Position numbers and translations under genes: made by a program | Part shown: piece after piece, positions 33,657-41,318 of the stretch | Layout of the letters: every line of letters begins with the position of its first letter | How positions within the stretch are numbered: the stretch's first letter is position 1 | The notes under the pieces: generated by a model | Database searches by the model: none | Told to the model about the DNA's origin: nothing | Seen by the model: only the letters and a program-made list of their open reading frames with translations | Origin: Caulobacter sp. BK020 | Lineage (GTDB): Bacteria; Pseudomonadota; Alphaproteobacteria; Caulobacterales; Caulobacteraceae | Assembly: GCF_004342605.1 (NCBI RefSeq) | Contig: NZ_SLZL01000021.1 | Coordinates: 1 to 64,000 of the forward strand | Direction: 5' to 3' | DNA: 64,000 nucleotides

Positions 33657-34954
33657 GAGGGCGACCCAAGCCGCGCCCGGTCCAATCGGCCCATGGCGTA
33701 AAAGATCAGGATGCTGGTCACCACCAGCACGCCGGCCAGGGCCAGCATGGGCGCCAGGTTGCTGCCCGTCGCGTCGCGCACCAGCGGCACCAGGTTCTGG
33801 GCGATGAAGCCGCCCAGATTGCCGATCGCGTTGATCGCCGCGATGCCTGCCGCCGCGCGCGGACCGCTGAGGAAGCTTGGCGGCAGGCTCCAGAACACCG
33901 GCTGGGCCGAGAAGATGGCTGGAGCCGCGACGCAGAGCATGGCGAACTTCAGCGCCGCGCCCGGCAAGATCACGCTCAGGGTCAGGGCGATCGCCGCCAC
34001 CAGGGTCGGTCCGGCGATGTGCCAGGCGCTGGCGCCGTGGCGCGCGGCGTGGCGCGGCACCAGCCACAGCGCGATGGCGACCAGCAGCCAGGGGATCACA
34101 TTGACCAGGCCGTTGACGGTGTTGGACACCCCGAACGACTTGACGATGGTGGGCAGCCAATAGCTGAGGCCGTAGGCCCCGAGGGGCATGCCGATATAGA
34201 GCCCCGCCAGCAGCAGGACGCGCGGATCGAACATGGCCTTCCAGGCTCCGCGATGGTCATCGACCGCGCCGCCGCGCTCCTGGTCCAGCACGCCAGCCAG
34301 CCAGGCCTTGCCCGCCTCGGGCAGCCACTTGGCCTGGGCCGGGCCGTCAGGGAGTTTCCACAGGACGTAGGGCGCCAGCAGGACGGCCGGGGCGCCGGTG
34401 GCGAGGAACACCCATTGCCAGCCGGCCAGGCCCAGCACCTGGTCCAGGTCCAGCAATAACCCGCCCACCGCCGACCCCACGGCGTTGGCCACCGCGCTGG
34501 CCACCATGAACAGGCCCACCATGCGCGCACGATGCGCCTGGGGATACCAAAGGGTCAGCACGTAGAGCACGCCGGGGAAGAACCCCGCCTCGGTGACGCC
34601 CAGCAGGAAGCGCAGGCCGTAGAACATCGCCGCGTTCTGGGTGAAGCCCAGGGCCAGGGTCACCAGGCCCCAGGTGAACATGATCCGGGTGAACCAGACC
34701 CGCGCGCCCACCCGGGCCAGGATCAGGTTCGACGGGGCCTCGAACAGGAAGTAGCCGATGAAGAACAGCGACGCGCCCAGGCCGTAGGCGGCCTCGCTCA
34801 GCCCCAACGCCTTCACCATCTCCAGCTTGGCGTAGGAGACGTTCTGCCGGTCGATATAGGCGATCAGGTACATCAGGCAGAACAGCGGCATCAGCCGCGC
34901 GGTGATCCGGCCGATCGTCGCCGTCTCCGTTCGGGCCTCGGCGGGGTCAGACAT
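33653..34954 (-). CDS. MFS transporter, anion:cation symporter (ACS) type
   Basis: A 433-residue major facilitator with twelve predicted segments. The N-terminal LMPLFCLMYLIAYIDRQNVSYAKL and FFIGYFLFEAPSNLILARVGAR are typical of the ACS subfamily (tartrate, hexuronate, galactonate and phthalate transporters). The substrate is therefore probably an organic or sugar acid. The ATG at 34954 overlaps the LacI-family gene by 8 nt, so the regulator and transporter form one unit. The C-terminal codons (LGSPS) run into the palindromic repeat, which supplies the TAG stop. Confidence 0.85.
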   Translation of the reverse strand: MSDPAEARTETATIGRITARLMPLFCLMYLIAYIDRQNVSYAKLEMVKALGLSEAAYGLGASLFFIGYFLFEAPSNLILARVGARVWFTRIMFTWGLVTLALGFTQNAAMFYGLRFLLGVTEAGFFPGVLYVLTLWYPQAHRARMVGLFMVASAVANAVGSAVGGLLLDLDQVLGLAGWQWVFLATGAPAVLLAPYVLWKLPDGPAQAKWLPEAGKAWLAGVLDQERGGAVDDHRGAWKAMFDPRVLLLAGLYIGMPLGAYGLSYWLPTIVKSFGVSNTVNGLVNVIPWLLVAIALWLVPRHAARHGASAWHIAGPTLVAAIALTLSVILPGAALKFAMLCVAAPAIFSAQPVFWSLPPSFLSGPRAAAGIAAINAIGNLGGFIAQNLVPLVRDATGSNLAPMLALAGVLVVTSILIFYAMGRLDRARLGSPS

Positions 34955-36029
34955 GGGGGCGGGCTCCGTGGGTTCCGGCGTCGGGCGAGAGGTCGATGGG
35001 GCGTGGCGGCGCCGTGGAGTCCCGTCGGATCAGGGCATGCTCCAGCACATGGTCGGTCGCCGTTCCGCCGACGGGCGCCGACGAGCGCAGCGCGCGGATC
35101 AGCCGGTCCAGCGCCACCGCCGCCATCTGCCGTACAGGTTGGCGCACGGTGGTTAGCGGCGGCCAGAGCGTGGTGGCCACGGTCGCGTCGTCGAAACCCA
35201 CCACGGTCAGGTCGCGCGGCACGTCGAGATGTCGGCGGTGGGCCACCGACACCGCCGCGGCGGCCATGTCGTCGTTGCTGGCGAAGATCGCCGTCGGCGC
35301 CGGATCGGTATCCAGCAGTTGCCCGGCGGCGCGCAGGCCCGAGTCGTAGGTGAAGGCGCCCTGGGCCAGGACCAGTTCGGCCCCCGCAACGGCCCCGACC
35401 GCGGCGCGGGCGCCTTCCAGGCGCTCGGCGCTGGCGGTCTGGTCGGGGTTTCCCGTGATGAAGCCGATCCGCCGGTGGCCCAGGTCCAGCAGGTGGCGGG
35501 TCATCGTCCAACTGGCCTGGCGATCGTCGATGCGGACATTGATCGCGTCGGTCGCCGGACGGCCGGCGGCGACCACGGCGACGGGCAGGCCGGCGGCCCG
35601 GAGGATGTCGCGGACGGCGGCGGATTCGCCCAGGGGCGGCGCCAGGACCACGCCTTGGACACCGGCCGCCAGCAACCTTTCCAGCTCCGCCTGCGCCGGA
35701 GGATGGCCGTTCTCGCCGCGGGCCAGGATCAGGCGCGCCCCCGCGTTGGTGGCCTCTTCGAACACCCCGACCAGGAAGTCGCTCATGAAGGCGGCGCTGG
35801 GATTGGAATAGACCACGCCGATCCGCAGCTCGCCGGCCATGACCAGGTTTCGGGCCGCCAGGTTGGGCGCGTAGCTGAGCTCCCGGATCGCGGCCTGAAC
35901 GGCCTTGCGCGTCGTCTCCCGGACGCTGGCTCCGTCGTTGATGACGCGAGACACGGTCATGCGGGAGACGCCCGCCCGTTGCGCGACATCGACGATGGTG
36001 GCGCCCCGGGGGCGGTCTGGCTTGCTCAA
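34947..36029 (-). CDS. LacI-family transcriptional regulator
   Basis: A 360-residue repressor-type protein. The N-terminal helix-turn-helix is GATIVDVAQRAGVSRMTVSRVIN (residues about 9-31), followed by the hinge and a periplasmic-binding-like sensor domain (about 65-340; RIGVVYSNPSAAFMSDF, GFITGNPDQTASAER). I set the start at TTG 36029, because GAAGGG lies 6 nt upstream and the HTH begins right after. The longer open frame adds an unlikely N-terminus. It overlaps the MFS gene and probably controls it in response to the transported compound; resemblance to GntR-type LacI proteins is only general. Confidence 0.85.
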   Translation of the reverse strand: MSKPDRPRGATIVDVAQRAGVSRMTVSRVINDGASVRETTRKAVQAAIRELSYAPNLAARNLVMAGELRIGVVYSNPSAAFMSDFLVGVFEEATNAGARLILARGENGHPPAQAELERLLAAGVQGVVLAPPLGESAAVRDILRAAGLPVAVVAAGRPATDAINVRIDDRQASWTMTRHLLDLGHRRIGFITGNPDQTASAERLEGARAAVGAVAGAELVLAQGAFTYDSGLRAAGQLLDTDPAPTAIFASNDDMAAAAVSVAHRRHLDVPRDLTVVGFDDATVATTLWPPLTTVRQPVRQMAAVALDRLIRALRSSAPVGGTATDHVLEHALIRRDSTAPPRPIDLSPDAGTHGARPHV

Positions 36030-36204
36030 TGGGTACCCTTCACGAGGTCCGCTGGCGACGCGGTAAGCCGCCTCGGCCGTTGTGCGCGCGCTTGCGGTGC
36101 AGCCCATAGGGACGGGCGAGCCGAGCAACGCAAGCTTTGGGCGGTTCGCGGCGACGGTCTCGCCGGAATGGCCCCCCGGTCGCATCCCGGCGCGCGGATG
36201 CGCG

Positions 36205-36471
36205 CTACTGAGCTTCCGCCCGCGACCCGAAGCTCATCATGCGAGCCGCAATCGCCGCCTGGGTGCGGTTGTGCACGTTGAGTTTGCGCATCACGGCCGT
36301 CATGTGCGCCTTGACCGTGGCCTCGGCGATTCCGAGGTCGAAGGCGATCTGCTTGTTGAGCCGCCCGGAATTGACCCCTTCCAGGACCTTCATCTGGGTC
36401 GGCGTGAGCTCGCAAAAGCCGACGTTCAGATCCCCTTCGGCGTCACGTTGTTTCATCGCGGTCATGGTCAT
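36205..36471 (-). CDS. Stand-alone LuxR-type HTH protein
   Basis: An 88-residue protein consisting almost only of a GerE/LuxR DNA-binding domain: LTPTQMKVLEGVNSGRLNKQIAFDLGIAEATVKAHMTAVMRKLNVHNRTQA. There is no receiver or autoinducer domain. AGGAGG about 11 nt upstream of the ATG at 36471, or AGGGG before the ATG at 36465, supports translation. It may be the remnant of a NarL-type response regulator or an independent small regulator of the GerE kind. It reads toward the LacI gene with a 175-nt gap. Confidence 0.8.
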   Translation of the reverse strand: MTMTAMKQRDAEGDLNVGFCELTPTQMKVLEGVNSGRLNKQIAFDLGIAEATVKAHMTAVMRKLNVHNRTQAAIAARMMSFGSRAEAQ

Positions 36472-36886
36472 CCCCTGCGTTTCCTCCTGTGACCGGCCGT
36501 CTCGTCACGGTCGGGCTGCCGCCTTGATCGGTGTGCCGGTCTTTGCCAGCGGCGGTTCGTGTTCGGCGAACTTAGCGATATTAGTTGGACAGATTCAAGC
36601 GGGTTGGTCAATGTTAGCGTGCACAAATCTGAATTTTTGGCTTCCGACAAAAAGCTGTCATACAGATTTTGACCTGGAGCGCCCGTCGGGATCGATGGAA
36701 ACGGCAGAGAAATGAGGAATTTGCGGGCCTCGGGGCGCGGCCTTGGGAATTTCGCGGTCCTGCCGTCGCTGAGTGAAGGAGCTGTCGCCTCGACCACCGG
36801 CGCGGCGCCGGTGCTGGCCCATGGACGTTTTTTGTGAAACTTGAAAGCGTGACCGCGCCGCGGCGACCGCGTTGGAGACCTGCCGA
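36472..36886. other. Divergent intergenic region between LuxR-type and GntR-type regulator genes
   Basis: A 415-nt region without a convincing gene. It is locally AT-rich at about 36570-36670 and contains repeated CAGATT/AATCTG elements: ACAGATT at 36589-36595, AAATCTG at 36626-36632 and ACAGATTTTG at 36664-36673. The last two form an inverted repeat (CAAATCTG/CAGATTTTG) around a 33-nt spacer. These may be regulator half-sites. Open frames crossing it have coding statistics unlike the neighbours and no good ribosome binding site, so I leave them out. Confidence 0.4.
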
Positions 36887-37564
36887 ATGAGCCAAGGCCG
36901 CCTAGCCGACCGGGCCTATACCGCCATCGTCGAGATGATCAACACCGACGGCCTGGCCGTCGGCGATCGCCTGCCGTCCGAAGCGCGCCTGGCCGAGACG
37001 CTGGGCATGTCGCGCACCATCGTGCGCGAAGCCCTGGTGCGCTTGGCCGCCGACAGCATCACCGAGGCCCGGCGCGGGGCGGGGTCCTTCGTCAAGAACC
37101 GGCCGTCCGACAAGCTGGGCGCCTACATGCCGCTCTCCGAGCTGCCCTCCACCCTCGGCAGTTACGAGGTGCGGTTCGTGCTTGAGGCCGAGGCGGCGCG
37201 GCTGGCGGCGGCGCGGCGCTCGGCCGAGGAGATGGCCGGCATCGAGGAGGCGCTGTCGAAGCTGCGCGAGGCCCTGCTGTCGAACGCGCCGGCCCATGCC
37301 GAGGACATGGAGCTTCATCGCCGCATCGTGCAGGCCACCGCCAATCCGGCCTTCCTGGTCACGTTCGAGGCGCTGCAGCCCGACGTCGACCGGATCATGC
37401 GGGCGGGGGTGGACATATCGCGATCGCGGCCGCCGGAAGCGATCGCGGAGATGATGCGCGAGCACGAGATGATCGTTGAAGCGATCCGCGCCCAGGATGG
37501 CGACAGCGCCGCCCTGGCCATGCGCTGGCACCTCTCGCGCGGACGAAAGCGTCTAATGCCCTGA
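36887..37564 (+). CDS. GntR-family regulator, FadR subfamily
   Basis: A 225-residue regulator with a winged HTH at residues about 8-72 (DRLPSEARLAETLGMSRTIVREALVRL) and an all-helical FCD domain (about 85-220; VRFVLEAEAARLAA, HRRIVQATANP, EHEMIVEAI). The start is ATG at 36887 with GGAG 9 nt upstream; a TTG five codons earlier is in frame but lacks a site. FadR-subfamily members usually respond to small carboxylates such as gluconate or hexuronates. The gluconokinase gene converges on it with a 12-bp 3' overlap. It is the best local candidate to bind the shared dyad at 38213 and 44411. Confidence 0.88.
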   Translation: MSQGRLADRAYTAIVEMINTDGLAVGDRLPSEARLAETLGMSRTIVREALVRLAADSITEARRGAGSFVKNRPSDKLGAYMPLSELPSTLGSYEVRFVLEAEAARLAAARRSAEEMAGIEEALSKLREALLSNAPAHAEDMELHRRIVQATANPAFLVTFEALQPDVDRIMRAGVDISRSRPPEAIAEMMREHEMIVEAIRAQDGDSAALAMRWHLSRGRKRLMP

Positions 37565-38119
37565 GGCGCGGACCACGGCGCCGGCATGATGCGCATCGCT
37601 TTCCAGCCAGGCGAGCGTGTGGTCGCAAAGCCGCTCGGGCGGCGCAGTGGTGTCGAGCGTGAAGATCGCCTCGTCAGGACCTGGACGTTCGAGCGTGGCC
37701 AACTGACTGTCCAGCAGGCTGGCGGGCATGTAGTGGCCGGAGCGCTGGGTGAGCCGTCGCAGCAGCTCGTCCTGGCCGGCGTCGAGCAGGACGAATCGGG
37801 TGTTAGCCCCGATGGCGGCGCGCAAGCGTTCGCGATAGCCGCGCTTCAGCGCCGAGCAGGCCGCCACGACCCGTCCGCCGCACGCAACAGCCTCACCCGC
37901 GGCCAAGCCCAGGCGGTCGAGCCAGGGCCATCGGTCGCTGTCGTCGAGGGGCTGGCCAGCGCTCATCTTGGCGACCGCCCGCGCATCGTGAAAATCGTCG
38001 CCCTCCAGGAACGGGCAGTCCAGCCTCCGGGCCAGCAAGGCGCCCAGCGTCGACTTGCCGCTGCCGCTCACGCCCATGGCGATGACGGCGAACGGGGCGA
38101 GGCGGGGTGGCGGCGGCAA
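37553..38119 (-). CDS. gntK: Gluconokinase
   Basis: A P-loop kinase of about 188 residues that phosphorylates D-gluconate to 6-phosphogluconate, feeding the Entner-Doudoroff pathway. Walker A is in MGVSGSGKSTLGALLA. FLEGDDFH, KMSAGQPLDDSDRWPWL and CSALKRGYRERLR are signatures of the family. The start is uncertain: TTG at 38119 has AAGGA 6 nt upstream. An upstream extension in the same frame runs through the operator dyad and is unlikely. It converges on the GntR gene (12-bp overlap) and is divergent from the beta-helix protein operon. Confidence 0.9.
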   Translation of the reverse strand: MPPPPRLAPFAVIAMGVSGSGKSTLGALLARRLDCPFLEGDDFHDARAVAKMSAGQPLDDSDRWPWLDRLGLAAGEAVACGGRVVAACSALKRGYRERLRAAIGANTRFVLLDAGQDELLRRLTQRSGHYMPASLLDSQLATLERPGPDEAIFTLDTTAPPERLCDHTLAWLESDAHHAGAVVRASGH

Positions 38120-38212
38120 GCGCGTTCCTTGATCTCCGGCCAGCCGTCGAATGATCGACAGACCGATCCCAGGTTGAGATGGGTTTCTACCGGCCGGCCG
38201 ACCGGACGTAAC

Positions 38213-38228
38213 TACGACCATGGTCGAG
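38213..38228. promoter_or_regulatory. Shared dyad, copy 1 (before the beta-helix operon)
   Basis: TACGACCATGGTCGAG matches the perfect 16-bp palindrome TACGACCATGGTCGTA at 44411 in 14 of 16 positions, with a perfect CGACCATGGTCG core (38215-38226). It lies between divergent gntK and the first beta-helix gene, about 57 nt before the latter's start. A FadR/GntR or LacI-type regulator site is likely. Confidence 0.6.
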
Positions 38229-38284
38229 GATGGCCGGCGGGGGCGGTTTCCTTATCGATAAGGGATTGCGACGAGGAGAGCGGC

Positions 38285-41200
38285 ATGAGAGCGGTCCTTT
38301 TGGCGGCGTTTCTGGCCATTTCGACGCCGGCTCTGGCCTCGACCGGCTCGGTTCTGCTCACCGCGCCGGACGATCCGCGCGCGATCACCGTCAAGGGCGT
38401 GGGCGACGGTCGCGCGGACGACACTCAAGCGGTGCAGCAGGCCATCGACGCGGCGCGGGACAAAACCGGTCATGGCCTGGTGTTCTTGCCGTCGGGCCGC
38501 TATCGGCTCAGCCGCAGCCTCCTGATCCCGCCGGGCGTGCGCCTCTTCGGCGTGGGCCCGACGCGGCCGGTCTTCGTGCTGGGGCCCAACACGCCGGGCT
38601 TCCAGAAGGGGGTCGGCACGCTGATCGTGTTCGCGGGCGGCGACCAGTACCAGGTCGGCGACATCCCCGTGCCCGTGCCAACCGTGGTCCCCGCGACGGA
38701 AAAGGTGCGCGACGCCAATTCCGGCACCTTCTATTCGGCGCTCAGCAATGTCGACGTGGAGATCGGAGAGGGCAATCCCGCCGCTGCGGGGGTGCGGTTC
38801 CGCATGGCCCAGCACGCCTTTCTCAGCCACATGGACTTTCGCCTGGGCTCGGCCTTCGCCGGCGTCTACCAGGCCGGCAACATCATGGAGGACGTCCACT
38901 TCCACGGCGGCCGCTACGGTATCGTCACCGAAAAGACCTCGCCCGCCTGGCAGTTCACTCTGATCGACTCCACCTTCGACGGGCAGCGCGACGCGGCGAT
39001 CCGCGAGCACGAGGTCGACCTGACCCTGGTCAATGTGGCCATCAGGAATACGCCGGTCGGCATCGAGATCGACCGCGGCTACAGCGACAGCCTGTGGGGC
39101 AAGAACGTCCGTTTCGAGAACGTCTCGAAGGCGGGCGTCGTCATCTCGGCCGAGAACAACGTCTTCACCCAGGTCGGGTTCGAGAACGCGGTGGCGGCCA
39201 ACACCCCGGTGTTCGCCCGCTTCCGCGACAGCGGCAAGACCGTGGCCGGCAAGGGCAAGGCCTACAAGGTGGCCTCGTTCACCTACGGCCTGACCCTGCC
39301 GGGCCTGGGCCAGATGGGCGAGTACAAGACCGATGTGGCCATGACCGCCCTTCCGGCCTTGCCGGCGGCCCCGGCCCCGGCGCTTCGCGACCTACCGCCC
39401 GTCGCCGACTGGACCAACGTCAGGACCCTGGGCGTCAAGGGCGACGGCCAGGCCGACGACACCGCCGCCCTGCAGAAGGCGATCGACACCCATAGCGTGC
39501 TCTACCTGCCGATCGGCTTCTACAAGGTCACCGACACACTGAAGCTGCGGCCCGACACGGTGCTGATCGGCCTGCACCCGGCCCTGACCCAGCTGGTCAT
39601 CCCCGACGACAATCCGCGCCACGCCGGGGTCGGGCCCGTGGCCCCAGTGCTGGAAACGCCCCGAGGTGGGAGCAATATTCTGTTCGGCCTGGGCGTCTTC
39701 ACCGGCCGGATCAACCCTCGGGCTTCGGCGCTGCTTTGGCGATCGGGCGCGAACTCCCAGGTGACCGACGTCAAGATCATGGGCGGCGGCGGCACGCCCA
39801 CCATGGACGGCAAGCCGCTGGGCGCGGCCCAGGCCCGCAGCGGCGATCCGGTGGCCGACGGCCGCTGGGACGCCCAGTACCCCAGCATCTGGGTGACGGA
39901 CGGCGGCGGCGGCACGTTCGCCAACGTCTGGAGCCCCAACACTTTCGCATCGGCGGGCTTCTACATCTCCGACACCAGCACCCCCGGCCACATCTACGAG
40001 GTCTCGGTCGAGCACCATGTGCGCAACGAGTTCGTGCTGGACAACGTCCAGAACTGGGAGTTCCTGGCGCCGCAAACCGAGCAGGAGGTCGGCGACGGTC
40101 CCGACGCTGTCTCGCTGGAGGTGCGCAACTCGCGCAACATCCTGTTCGCCAACTATCACGGCTATCGCGTGACGCGGTCGTATCACCCGGCCGAAACGGC
40201 GGTGAAGCTGTTCAACTCGTCGGACATCCGCTTCCGCAATGTCCACATCAACGCCGAGAGCGGCGTGGCGCTTTGCGACAAGATCGGCTGCGGCACTTAT
40301 CTGCGGGCCAGCAAGTTCCCGTTCGAGAACGCGATCCAGGACAAGACCAGCAAGCTGGAGGTACGCGAGCGTGAATTCGCGGTGCTCGACGTCACCAGCA
40401 GGTCTGAGCCGGTCGCTCCGGCCGAGGAGGGCAAGGTCCAGAAGCTGGGAAGCGGCTTCTGGTCGATTTCCGGCGCGGCCGTCGGGGCCGACGGTGCGCT
40501 CTATTTCGTCGAGAAGCGTTTCCAGCGGATCTATCGCTGGACCCAGGCCAGGGGCCTGGAAGTGGTGCGCGACCACTCGCTGGATCCGACCAACCTGGCC
40601 GTGGACCGCTCGGGAAACCTGCTGGTGGTGTCGTCTTACGGACCACAGGCTTCTGTCTATTCGATCGATCCCGATGGCCCCAAGCACCAGATGACGCTCA
40701 TCGCGCCCACGCCGACGGGGTCCCGGCCCGACGCCAAGACCCTGCTGCCGGTCAACTGGTGGAACAACGGCGAGTTCAAGGATCAGTACGATCCGGCCAG
40801 CGGCCAGTTCACCACCCTGGCCGAGATGTTCGCCCGCGACGTCGGCGCGCCCAAGGCGCAGGAATACGTCTCGCCCGATGGCAGTCTGTCGCTGCCGGCC
40901 TTCCGGGTGTGGCAGCAGGGACCGCCCGACCATGTCGGCTGGCGCTGGGCCGACAGCCTGCAAGCCCATGGCCTGATCGGCGGCGCGATCGGCGAGCGGG
41001 TCTTCGTCACCAACGAGTCCGAGGGCAAGACTTATAGCGGGCAGGTTGGGCCGGGCGGGACGCTGACCGACCTGAAGGTCTTCGCCAACCGGGGCGGCGA
41101 GAGCGTCGCCGTCGACGGCCAGGGACGGGTGTTCGTCGCCAACGGCCAGATCTTCCAGTACGAGCCCGATGGCCGGCTGGCGGGTCGCATCGACGTGCCC

Positions 41201-41290
41201 GAGCGTCCACTGCAGCTGATCTTCGGCGGGGAGGGCGGCAAGACCCTGTTTGTCCTCACCCATCATTCGCTCTACGCGGTGACGCCCTGA
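38285..41290 (+). CDS. Exported double beta-helix (Pectate_lyase_3/GH55-like) protein with C-terminal SMP-30-like propeller, copy A
   Basis: A 1001-residue exported protein. The start is ATG at 38285 with GAGGAGA 6 nt upstream; residues 1-18 are a signal peptide. Two right-handed beta-helix domains of the Pectate_lyase_3 kind begin at about residues 35 (VKGVGDGRADDTQAVQQAID) and 378 (TLGVKGDGQADDTAALQKAID). This is the paired arrangement of GH55 beta-1,3-glucanases. From about residue 719 a region with VGADGALYFVE, LAVDRSGNLLVVSS, SVAVDGQGRVFVANG and a C-terminal RPLQLIFGGEGGKTLFVLT resembles SMP-30/gluconolactonase propellers. Substrate is inferred only: a beta-glucan or related glycan, possibly with a lactone end. 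The paralogue follows after 28 nt. Confidence 0.75.
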   Translation: MRAVLLAAFLAISTPALASTGSVLLTAPDDPRAITVKGVGDGRADDTQAVQQAIDAARDKTGHGLVFLPSGRYRLSRSLLIPPGVRLFGVGPTRPVFVLGPNTPGFQKGVGTLIVFAGGDQYQVGDIPVPVPTVVPATEKVRDANSGTFYSALSNVDVEIGEGNPAAAGVRFRMAQHAFLSHMDFRLGSAFAGVYQAGNIMEDVHFHGGRYGIVTEKTSPAWQFTLIDSTFDGQRDAAIREHEVDLTLVNVAIRNTPVGIEIDRGYSDSLWGKNVRFENVSKAGVVISAENNVFTQVGFENAVAANTPVFARFRDSGKTVAGKGKAYKVASFTYGLTLPGLGQMGEYKTDVAMTALPALPAAPAPALRDLPPVADWTNVRTLGVKGDGQADDTAALQKAIDTHSVLYLPIGFYKVTDTLKLRPDTVLIGLHPALTQLVIPDDNPRHAGVGPVAPVLETPRGGSNILFGLGVFTGRINPRASALLWRSGANSQVTDVKIMGGGGTPTMDGKPLGAAQARSGDPVADGRWDAQYPSIWVTDGGGGTFANVWSPNTFASAGFYISDTSTPGHIYEVSVEHHVRNEFVLDNVQNWEFLAPQTEQEVGDGPDAVSLEVRNSRNILFANYHGYRVTRSYHPAETAVKLFNSSDIRFRNVHINAESGVALCDKIGCGTYLRASKFPFENAIQDKTSKLEVREREFAVLDVTSRSEPVAPAEEGKVQKLGSGFWSISGAAVGADGALYFVEKRFQRIYRWTQARGLEVVRDHSLDPTNLAVDRSGNLLVVSSYGPQASVYSIDPDGPKHQMTLIAPTPTGSRPDAKTLLPVNWWNNGEFKDQYDPASGQFTTLAEMFARDVGAPKAQEYVSPDGSLSLPAFRVWQQGPPDHVGWRWADSLQAHGLIGGAIGERVFVTNESEGKTYSGQVGPGGTLTDLKVFANRGGESVAVDGQGRVFVANGQIFQYEPDGRLAGRIDVPERPLQLIFGGEGGKTLFVLTHHSLYAVTP

Positions 41291-41318
41291 CCCGGATCTT
41301 GAAGACGAGAGGCTGCCC

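Noticed and set aside
36468-36895. Short frames crossing the LuxR/GntR intergenic region
   Set aside because: They lack ribosome binding sites, cross an AT-rich promoter-like stretch and have no conserved motif.
38120-38221. Upstream extension of gluconokinase to 38221
   Set aside because: It would run over the operator dyad, has no ribosome binding site, and adds residues before a complete kinase domain. TTG at 38119 with AAGGA is better supported.
37586-38284. N-terminal extension of beta-helix protein A in the same frame
   Set aside because: The stretch overlaps gluconokinase on the other strand. A signal peptide and Shine-Dalgarno mark the real start at 38285.
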